Assembly: GCA_934402515.1 (NCBI GenBank)
Contig: CAKRTZ010000079.1
Span: forward strand, 1-6,689
Origin: an uncultured Lachnospiraceae bacterium
GTDB lineage: Bacteria; Bacillota; Clostridia; Lachnospirales; Lachnospiraceae
Reading direction: 5' to 3'
Length of the DNA: 6,689 nt
Positions 1 through 4,944 of the stretch are shown here, in pieces; within the stretch, counting starts at the first letter, position 1, and every line of letters begins with the position of its first letter. The translations under genes and the position numbers were made by a program. The notes under the pieces were generated by a model. The model saw nothing but the letters and a program-made list of their open reading frames with translations, did not search any database and was not told the DNA's origin.

Positions 1-1
1 T

Positions 2-1003
2 ATGCACATGGCAGATGCCTTAGTGAATCCGGCAGTTGCCGGAACCATGTATGCCTGCTCCACCGTGGCGGCAGGATATTCCATTAAGAAACTGAGAGAG
101 GAAGAAGATTTAGACAAAAAAATCCCGGTGATGGGTGTCATGGGTGCCTTTGTTTTTGCGGCACAGATGATTAATTTTTCTATTCCCGGAACTGGTTCTT
201 CGGGACATTTGTGCGGCGGCATGATGCTTTCCGCAATACTGGGACCCTACGCCGGTTTTATCACCATGATTGGCGTGCTGCTGATTCAATGCCTGTTCTT
301 TGCAGACGGAGGACTGCTGGCACTGGGATGCAATATCTGGAATATGGCGTTTTACGGGTGCTTTGTGGGTGCTTTGCTTATCTGGAAACAAATGATGAAA
401 AACGGCGTTACCAAAAAGAAAATTACTATTGCCTCCATTGGGGGCTGCGTCCTGGCGTTGCAGTTAGGCGCCTTTTCCGTGACCATCGAAACCCTGCTTT
501 CCGGCGTGACGGAGCTGCCCTTTACCGTATTCGTGGCAGCCATGCAGCCTATTCATCTGGCGATCGGTCTGGTGGAGGGTGTGATTACCGCGGCGGTGCT
601 GTGTTTTGTCTACGATGCCAGACCGGAACTGCTCTGGACGGGCGCACCTGTGGCTGGAACCGAGAAGAAAGCAAAGCTGTCCTATAAAGCACTGGTCTGC
701 GTGCTGGCAGTGGCAGCCGTTCTCATTGGCGGCGGACTGTCCCACCTGGCATCCGGTGACCCGGACGGACTGGAATGGTCTATGGAAAAAGTGGCAGGAA
801 CTACCGAACTGGAAGGCCAGGGGGATGCCTACGACACGGCAGACCGCATTGTTTCCTCCACCGCAGTTTTGCCGGACTACGGCTTTGCAGATTCTGATTC
901 CGCAGCGGGAACCTCCGTATCGGGAATCGTGGGCGGTGTGCTGGTCTGCGTATTGTGTGCCGGAATCTGTTTTGTGATTCGCCGGACGAGGAAGAAAGCA
1001 TAA
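2..1003 (+). CDS. CbiM/NikM-type ECF nickel (or cobalt) transporter substrate-binding subunit with C-terminal PDGLE domain
   Basis: The product (333 aa) is the membrane S-component of an energy-coupling-factor ABC importer for Ni2+ or Co2+. It starts MHMADAL, the usual family start, and in NikM the first Met, His2 and a later His bind the metal. That later His fits H69 in SSGHLCGG. Residues 1-210 form the CbiM domain with several hydrophobic segments. A linker and a further membrane segment (about 229-248) lead to PDGLEWSMEK at 254-263, the hallmark of the PDGLE (CbiN/NikN-like) domain, and a last membrane segment at about 305-326 ends in RRTRKKA. The CbiM-PDGLE arrangement matches NikMN/LarMN proteins. 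larE two genes downstream favours nickel, which is inference. The start lies one base from the window edge, so its ribosome site is unseen. The T-component and ATPase are not in view and may be upstream. Confidence 0.9.
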   Translation: MHMADALVNPAVAGTMYACSTVAAGYSIKKLREEEDLDKKIPVMGVMGAFVFAAQMINFSIPGTGSSGHLCGGMMLSAILGPYAGFITMIGVLLIQCLFFADGGLLALGCNIWNMAFYGCFVGALLIWKQMMKNGVTKKKITIASIGGCVLALQLGAFSVTIETLLSGVTELPFTVFVAAMQPIHLAIGLVEGVITAAVLCFVYDARPELLWTGAPVAGTEKKAKLSYKALVCVLAVAAVLIGGGLSHLASGDPDGLEWSMEKVAGTTELEGQGDAYDTADRIVSSTAVLPDYGFADSDSAAGTSVSGIVGGVLVCVLCAGICFVIRRTRKKA

Positions 1004-1013
1004 AGAACGCCAC

Positions 1014-1022
1014 GGGAAAGGA
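1014..1022 (+). promoter_or_regulatory. Purine-rich ribosome binding site with ambiguous start choice
   Basis: GGGAAAGGA ends directly against the ATG at 1023, leaving AGGA no spacing, and lies 12 bases before the in-frame ATG at 1035. Counting only GGGA, the spacing to 1023 is 5. Neither fit is ideal, so the downstream acyltransferase may begin at either codon. The difference is four residues (MVIK). Confidence 0.45.
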
Positions 1023-2312
1023 ATGGTTATTAAAATGAAAATTAAAGTGCAGGAACTGGACTACGAGGAGGCTTTACGCAGGATAGACCATTCCCATCAA
1101 AATCCGGTAAGACCATGGCTGGCGTTTCGTTTTTTGTTGAAACTGGTTTCCCTGCCGGAGTTAAAGGCTACCCATTTTGAGTGTCAGCGGATTGGCATGG
1201 AGAAGTTACAAAAGGGCGAGCCCTGCCTCATTCTCATGAATCATTCCAGCTTTATTGATTTGAAAATTGCCTCTGTGGTCTTTGCCTCCCGTCCCTTTAA
1301 TATCGTCTGCACCTCCGACGGTTTTGTGGGAAAATCCTGGCTCATGCGGAGCATCGGCTGTATTCCCGCCCAGAAATTTGTCAGCGATGTGAAACTGGTA
1401 AAGGACATGGTTTACGCTGTGCGTAAGTTACATAATTCCATCCTCATGTACCCGGAGGCAAGCTACAGCTTTGACGGAACGGCGACACCTCTGCCGGAGA
1501 GCATCGGCAAATGCCTGAAAATCCTCAACGTGCCGGTGGTGATGGTGCGTACCTACGGGGCGTTTGCCAGAGACCCGCTGTACAATGGCTTGCAGCTGCG
1601 CAAAGTCAAAGTGAGCGCGCGGGTGGAGTACCTTCTTTCCCCGGAGGAAATCAAGGAAAAATCCGTGGAGGAACTGAACCGTATTATGCGGGAACAGTTT
1701 TCCTTTGATAATTTCCGCTGGCAGCAGGAGAACCGCGTTGCCATCCGGGAAAAATTCCGTGCGGACTACTTAAACCGCGTGTTATACAAATGCCCCCACT
1801 GCAAAACCGAGGGAAAAATGATGGGAAAAGGAACCCTCCTCACCTGCCGCGCCTGTGGGAAAACCTACGAGCTGACGGAATACGGCTACATGCAGGCGTT
1901 GGACGGCGAAACAGAATTTTCCCATATTCCCGACTGGTATCGTTGGGAGCGGGAATGTGTCCGGGAGGAACTGACCACTGGAAATTATCGTCTTGACATT
2001 CCCGTAGATATTTATATGATGGTAAATACCAAGTGTATTTATAAGGTAGGAGACGGTCAGCTCTGCCACACCCCGGAGGGATTCCATCTTACAGGATGTG
2101 CCGGACGGCTGGATTGCAGCCAGAAACCTTCTGCCTCCTACAGCCTGTATTCTGATTATTACTGGTATGAAATCGGCGATATGATTTGCATTGGCGACCA
2201 GCAGATTCTCTACTACTGTTTTCCGAAAAATGCTGGGGATGTGGTTGCGAAAACCCGGCTTGCCACGGAGGAACTGTGGAAACTGGTACATGCCGGAACC
2301 ATTGTGAATTAG
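1023..2312 (+). CDS. 1-acyl-sn-glycerol-3-phosphate acyltransferase-like protein with internal zinc ribbon and unrecognised C-terminal region
   Basis: The N-terminal ~230 residues of this 429-aa protein are a PlsC/LPLAT-type acyltransferase. NHSSFID at 73-79 is the catalytic HX4D motif (H74, D79). GCIPAQKF at 112-119 resembles the second block, and MYPEASYSFDG at 142-152 stands where most relatives have a P-E-G-x-R/S acceptor-binding motif. NVPVVMV at 169-175 fits the last block. The family normally moves an acyl chain onto lysophosphatidate at the membrane face. A zinc ribbon follows (C257, C260, C275, C278), then about 150 residues rich in Tyr, Trp and Cys that I do not recognise. Standard PlsC proteins are about 200-250 aa, so this one carries a large extension. 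It begins 19 bases after the transporter stop and is probably cotranscribed. Its substrate is uncertain, and no link to nickel metabolism is visible beyond position. The start may be the ATG at 1035. Confidence 0.8.
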   Translation: MVIKMKIKVQELDYEEALRRIDHSHQNPVRPWLAFRFLLKLVSLPELKATHFECQRIGMEKLQKGEPCLILMNHSSFIDLKIASVVFASRPFNIVCTSDGFVGKSWLMRSIGCIPAQKFVSDVKLVKDMVYAVRKLHNSILMYPEASYSFDGTATPLPESIGKCLKILNVPVVMVRTYGAFARDPLYNGLQLRKVKVSARVEYLLSPEEIKEKSVEELNRIMREQFSFDNFRWQQENRVAIREKFRADYLNRVLYKCPHCKTEGKMMGKGTLLTCRACGKTYELTEYGYMQALDGETEFSHIPDWYRWERECVREELTTGNYRLDIPVDIYMMVNTKCIYKVGDGQLCHTPEGFHLTGCAGRLDCSQKPSASYSLYSDYYWYEIGDMICIGDQQILYYCFPKNAGDVVAKTRLATEELWKLVHAGTIVN

Positions 2313-2351
2313 AGACACTTTTGAGAAAAGACATCAAGGAGGGCCTATATT

Positions 2352-3170
2352 ATGTCAGTAGAAAGTCATGAGAAAAAACAAAAACTGGAGGAGGTTCTGC
2401 GTGGACTGGGCAGCGTTGCCGTTGCCTTTTCCGGTGGCGTGGACTCCACCTTTCTTTTACAGGTTGCCCATGATACGTTAGGGGACAAAGCCATTGCCGT
2501 GACCGTGGTGGCAGACGCCATGCCCGGACGGGAAATCAAAGAGGCACAGGAATTCTGCAAAAAAGCAGGCATCCGTCAGATTTGCTACACCGTAGACCAG
2601 CTGGCAATCCCCGGATTTTCCCAGAATCCCCAGAACCGCTGCTATATCTGTAAGACAGCGATTTTTACCAAAATCAAGGAGATTGCAAAAGAGGAAGGCA
2701 TGGCAGCAGTAGCAGAAGGTTCCAACATGGATGACATGGGCGATTACCGTCCCGGCATGGCTGCCATTTCCGAACTGGGCATCAAAAGCCCTCTGCGGGA
2801 AGTCGGCCTTTACAAGGCACAGATTCGGGAACTTTCCAAAGAGATGCAGCTTCCCACCTGGAAAAAACCTTCCTATGCCTGCCTGGCGACCCGTTTTGTA
2901 TATGGAGAAACCATTACCGGGGAAAAACTGGAACGGGTGGACAAGGCCGAGCAGCTTTTGCTGGATTCGGGCTTTGAGCAGATGCGTGTCCGCGTCCACG
3001 GAAATCTGGCAAGAATCGAGGTACTTCCCCAGGACATCAATCGTCTCATGGAGGAAGAAACCCGCGACAAGATTCAGAAGGCATTCAAGGAATACGGCTT
3101 TGATTATGTTTCCGTAGATTTGAAAGGTTACCGCACCGGCAGCATGAATGAGACTATTCGGGAAAAATAG
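2352..3170 (+). CDS. larE: LarE, ATP-dependent sulfur transferase for nickel-pincer nucleotide cofactor synthesis
   Basis: LarE adenylates the pyridinium carboxylates of the cofactor precursor P2CMN and converts them to thiocarboxylates, giving the precursor into which LarC puts nickel for lactate racemase (LarA) and relatives. The 272-aa length is normal for the family. SGGVDS at 27-32 is the PP-loop ATP-binding motif. RCYICK at 96-101 gives C97 and C100, and KKPSYACLATR at 171-181 gives C177, at the site of the sacrificial cysteine of Lactiplantibacillus LarE. This C-x-x-C plus C pattern is that of LarE proteins that hold a [4Fe-4S] cluster and are thought to pass on a cluster-bound sulfur instead of destroying a cysteine. 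AGGAGG at 2337-2342 lies 9 bases before the ATG and fixes the start. The gene follows the acyltransferase by 39 bases. larA, larB and larC are not in the window. Confidence 0.93.
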   Translation: MSVESHEKKQKLEEVLRGLGSVAVAFSGGVDSTFLLQVAHDTLGDKAIAVTVVADAMPGREIKEAQEFCKKAGIRQICYTVDQLAIPGFSQNPQNRCYICKTAIFTKIKEIAKEEGMAAVAEGSNMDDMGDYRPGMAAISELGIKSPLREVGLYKAQIRELSKEMQLPTWKKPSYACLATRFVYGETITGEKLERVDKAEQLLLDSGFEQMRVRVHGNLARIEVLPQDINRLMEEETRDKIQKAFKEYGFDYVSVDLKGYRTGSMNETIREK

Positions 3171-3204
3171 CTACTGTTCACTTGTATCTCGTTCCGGTAA
3201 TGAA

Positions 3205-3224
3205 AAACAGCCTTCAGGCTGTTT
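3205..3224 (+). terminator. Hairpin after larE, possible weak intrinsic terminator
   Basis: AAACAGCC (3205-3212) and GGCTGTTT (3217-3224) form a perfect 8-bp stem with a TTCA tetraloop, 34 bases after the larE stop. Only TTT follows before GCC, so the T-tract is poor. It may be a weak terminator or an mRNA 3'-end stabiliser. The 9-mer GCCTTCAGG at 3210-3218 recurs at 3225-3233. Confidence 0.5.
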
Positions 3225-3247
3225 GCCTTCAGGATAAGAAAAAACAT

Positions 3248-3282
3248 TTGACAAAAAGTACAGGTATGCTGTACTATATAAT
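3248..3282 (+). promoter_or_regulatory. Promoter of the tRNA-Pro gene with internal inverted repeat
   Basis: TTGACA (3248-3253) is a perfect -35. The best-spaced -10 is TACTAT (3272-3277) at 18 bases. A perfect TATAAT lies at 3277-3282 but is 23 bases away, so the true -10 is not certain. The repeat AGTACAG (3257-3263) / CTGTACT (3269-3275) fills the space between the boxes. Transcription would start near 3284-3290, about 30 bases before the mature tRNA. Confidence 0.7.
3257..3275. repeat. 7-bp inverted repeat inside the tRNA promoter, possible operator
   Basis: AGTACAG (3257-3263) and CTGTACT (3269-3275) are perfect inverted arms around GTATG. The repeat sits between the -35 and -10, where a bound protein would block RNA polymerase. 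I do not recognise the motif as the site of a named regulator, and chance similarity is possible. Confidence 0.4.
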
Positions 3283-3317
3283 ATGTCGCGAAAATAGTAT
3301 ACATTTTTGTGGCATAT

Positions 3318-3391
3318 CGAAGCGTGGCTCAGCTTGGTAGAGCGCTGCGTTCGGGACGCAGAGGTCGCAGGTTCAAATCCTGTCGCTTCGA
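3318..3391 (+). tRNA. tRNA-Pro, anticodon CGG
   Basis: The 74-base cloverleaf has a perfect 7-bp acceptor stem (CGAAGCG 3318-3324 with CGCTTCG 3384-3390) and discriminator A3391. The anticodon stem is CTGCG/CGCAG (3345-3349 with 3357-3361) around the loop TTCGGGA, with anticodon CGG at 3352-3354, which reads the proline codon CCG. The T arm GCAGG-TTCAAAT-CCTGT contains one G-U pair. The D arm has the usual GCTC/GAGC stem. CCA is not encoded (CTT follows), so it must be added after transcription. The gene has its own promoter and terminator and stands alone. Confidence 0.97.
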
Positions 3392-3398
3392 CTTTATC

Positions 3399-3436
3399 AA
3401 ACGGCAATTCTTTTTACGAGAATTGCCGTTTTTTTT
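3399..3436 (+). terminator. Strong Rho-independent terminator of the tRNA unit
   Basis: AAACGGCAATTCT (3399-3411) and AGAATTGCCGTTT (3419-3431) form a perfect 13-bp stem with a 7-base loop, ending in eight T's (3429-3436). It begins eight bases after the tRNA. The next promoter's -35 starts at 3438, so this hairpin insulates the metal operon from tRNA transcription. Confidence 0.95.
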
Positions 3437-3437
3437 C

Positions 3438-3466
3438 TTGACAAAACTTCACCTGTCGCGTATTCT
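3438..3466 (+). promoter_or_regulatory. Sigma-A promoter of the exporter-Fur-rlmI operon
   Basis: TTGACA (3438-3443) and TATTCT (3461-3466) are separated by 17 bases, the ideal spacing. The expected start site is near 3473, giving a leader of about 75 bases before the exporter ATG at 3547. A putative Fur-type operator lies at about +7 to +27. Confidence 0.75.
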
Positions 3467-3479
3467 TGAACGTGTATCT

Positions 3480-3500
3480 AAATGCGAATGAGTCGCATTT
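3480..3500. promoter_or_regulatory. Putative Fur-family operator (21-bp inverted repeat)
   Basis: AAATGCGA (3480-3487) and TCGCATTT (3493-3500) are perfect 8-bp arms around ATGAG. Read as two 10-base halves about a central G3490, the first half ends AAT and the second begins AGT. This resembles the layout of Bacillus Zur boxes (AAATCGTAAT-n-ATTACGATTT) and the 7-1-7 Fur/PerR boxes, with a different core. It lies just after the predicted start site, where a bound repressor would block elongation or initiation. The operon's second gene encodes a Fur-family protein, so autoregulation is the natural inference. The same sequence could also form an RNA hairpin. Confidence 0.6.
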
Positions 3501-3506
3501 GCATCA

Positions 3507-3530
3507 ACATATGTTCATAAATACATATGT
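3507..3530. repeat. Paired ACATATGT palindromes before the exporter start
   Basis: ACATATGT occurs at 3507-3514 and again at 3523-3530. Each copy is its own reverse complement, so in RNA the two can pair into an 8-bp stem with an 8-base loop. The second copy ends five bases before the AAAGGA ribosome site at 3536-3541. It could be a second protein site, a leader hairpin, or chance in AT-rich leader DNA. Confidence 0.4.
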
Positions 3531-3535
3531 GACAG

Positions 3536-3541
3536 AAAGGA
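3536..3541 (+). promoter_or_regulatory. Ribosome binding site that fixes the exporter start
   Basis: AAAGGA lies five bases before the ATG at 3547. The earlier in-frame candidates have no such site: TTG at 3466 overlaps the -10 box and ATG at 3511 follows only GCATCAACAT. The exporter therefore starts at 3547. Confidence 0.8.
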
Positions 3542-3546
3542 TTGTT

Positions 3547-4431
3547 ATGTGGAGTTTGATTTGCGAAGTGGCACTGGATGCCTTAATTGACAGTGTGAAG
3601 CTGCTGCCCTTTTTATTTGTAACTTATCTGGCAATGGAGTACCTGGAACATAAAACCAGTGATAAGTCGAACCAACTCGTGGAGCGTTCCGGAAAGTTTG
3701 GCCCTCTCTATGGCTCTCTGTTGGGCATTGTCCCCCAGTGTGGTTTTTCCGCAGCGGCCACCAATTTATATGCCGGCAGAGTGATTACCCTGGGCACATT
3801 GATTGCCATTTACCTGTCCACTTCGGATGAGATGCTGCCGATTCTGATTTCAGAAAAAGTATCCATTCTTTTAATTTTAAAAATTCTGTTTGTGAAGGTT
3901 ATAATCGGTATGATTGCCGGTTTTGCCATTGACTTTATCCACCAGAAATTTCTTCGCTTTACCCATATGAAAGACCCGCATCACCTGCCGGATATTCATC
4001 ATATGTGCGAGCATGAGCATTGCCACTGTGATGAAAAAGGAATTTTTCCTTCTGCCCTGAAACATACCTTGGAGATTTTTGTTTATATTCTGGTTATCAG
4101 CTTTGTACTGAATCTGGTGATTGCTTATATTGGCGAAGATACACTTTCTTCTTTTATTTTAAATCGGCCGGTAATCGGTGAACTGGCAGCGGGATTGATC
4201 GGACTGATCCCCAATTGTGCCGCTTCTGTGGTGATTACCCAGCTTTACCTGGAAGGACTGCTTTCTGCAGGTCCTATGATGGCAGGACTCCTGGTCAGCG
4301 CAGGTGTGGGACTCCTTGTACTCTTTAAAGTCAACGATCACCCAAGGGAAAACCTGAAGATTCTTGGACTTTTATATGCCATAGGTGTGGTTTCGGGATT
4401 GCTTATTGAACTGTTTGGGATTACTTTATAA
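3547..4431 (+). CDS. Putative heavy-metal exporter of the ArsP_2 / putative manganese transporter family
   Basis: The 294-aa product is mostly hydrophobic and matches the family called putative manganese transporter or ArsP_2-type heavy-metal exporter. An internal duplication is visible: GIVPQCGFSAAATNLYAG (60-77) and GLIPNCAASVVITQLYLEG (219-237), each followed by a further membrane segment. This suggests two related halves. Between them, residues 140-161 form a metal-binding-like loop with H140, H145, H146, H151, H152, C154, H156, H158, C159, H160 and C161. The family is thought to move divalent metals or arsenic species out across the inner membrane, but the substrate cannot be told from sequence. 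It is the first gene after a promoter and a Fur-like operator, and 21 bases ahead of a Fur-family gene, so metal-controlled expression is likely. No yybP-ykoY manganese riboswitch is evident in the leader. Confidence 0.8.
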   Translation: MWSLICEVALDALIDSVKLLPFLFVTYLAMEYLEHKTSDKSNQLVERSGKFGPLYGSLLGIVPQCGFSAAATNLYAGRVITLGTLIAIYLSTSDEMLPILISEKVSILLILKILFVKVIIGMIAGFAIDFIHQKFLRFTHMKDPHHLPDIHHMCEHEHCHCDEKGIFPSALKHTLEIFVYILVISFVLNLVIAYIGEDTLSSFILNRPVIGELAAGLIGLIPNCAASVVITQLYLEGLLSAGPMMAGLLVSAGVGLLVLFKVNDHPRENLKILGLLYAIGVVSGLLIELFGITL

Positions 4432-4452
4432 ATGAAATAGTGCGAAAGAAAC

Positions 4453-4944
4453 ATGGTTACTAAAATGATACATACACATGATAAACTACCGGAAATTCCC
4501 ATTTTTCCGGAGGATACCGGATTGAAAAAAACAAAACAAAGGGAAGAAGTATTTCAAATCCTGGCACTTGCTGAGGAACCGCTGGGAGCTCAGGAAATAT
4601 ACCAGCGCCTGCTCACCCATACCGGAAATAAAAGTGCTTATGCAATTTCCACGGTGTACCGGATTCTGGCTGCCTTTGAGGAGAAAAATCTGGTGAGCAA
4701 ATCCACTCTTCCCGGCGGAGAAAACGCAGTTTATGAGTTGAATCGCGGACACCGCCATTACGCTCTTTGCCTGGGGTGCCATAAGCTCATTCCACTGGAG
4801 CATTGTCCCTTTGAACACCGGATGCTGCCGGATATGAGTAGTTCTGAATTTACCGTGACAGGACATAAACTGGAACTTTACGGCTACTGCAAGGACTGTA
4901 AAGCTGCAGGAAAAGACAACAGAAAGGATAACGCTGATGAATGA
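4453..4944 (+). CDS. Fur-family metal-responsive transcriptional repressor
   Basis: The 163-aa protein has the Fur layout. A winged-helix DNA-binding domain (about 25-85) carries the recognition-helix motif SAYAISTVYRILAAFEEKNLV, placed at 61-81. The dimerisation and metal-binding domain follows, with GHRHYALCLGC (99-109) holding the H-x-H motif. Two C-x-x-C pairs (C106/C109 and C146/C149) should bind structural zinc. A 20-residue N-terminal extension precedes the usual TKQRE start of the domain. The metal sensed (Fe, Mn, Zn or peroxide type) cannot be assigned. The gene follows the exporter by 21 bases and overlaps the methyltransferase by 8 bases. The ribosome site before ATG 4453 is weak (GAAAGAAAC), so translation may be coupled to the exporter. 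The ATG at 4465 is an alternative start. Confidence 0.9.
   Translation: MVTKMIHTHDKLPEIPIFPEDTGLKKTKQREEVFQILALAEEPLGAQEIYQRLLTHTGNKSAYAISTVYRILAAFEEKNLVSKSTLPGGENAVYELNRGHRHYALCLGCHKLIPLEHCPFEHRMLPDMSSSEFTVTGHKLELYGYCKDCKAAGKDNRKDNADE

Noticed and set aside
1782..2318. - strand ORF of 178 codons opposite the acyltransferase
   Set aside because: The + strand frame has the zinc ribbon and continuous family-like sequence. The opposite frame has no recognisable domain or ribosome site.
3257..3275. BlaI/MecI or CopY-type operator (TACA-n-TGTA) in the tRNA promoter
   Set aside because: TACA and TGTA are separated by seven bases here, not the short spacing those repressors need, and no such regulator gene is nearby.
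3318..3391. tRNA-Pro as an integration site (attB/attL) for a mobile element
   Set aside because: No second copy of the tRNA 3' end and no integrase gene are present in the window. The transposase remnant lies almost 3 kb away.
3309..3491. A + strand ORF of 60 codons (SVAQLGRALRSGRRGRRFKSC-like) and its - strand partner at 3171-3407 (VEATGFEPATSAS-like)
   Set aside because: Both are translations of the tRNA-Pro gene and its flanks. These peptide strings are familiar artefacts of tRNA sequence read as protein.
3466..3546. Longer N-terminus for the exporter, starting at TTG 3466 or ATG 3511
   Set aside because: TTG 3466 overlaps the -10 box, neither has a ribosome site, and the extension covers the operator and palindromes. 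AAAGGA before ATG 3547 gives a clear start.
3467..3546. yybP-ykoY manganese riboswitch in the exporter leader
   Set aside because: The leader is only about 75 bases and shows none of the GC-rich conserved loops of that riboswitch. It holds simple inverted repeats instead.
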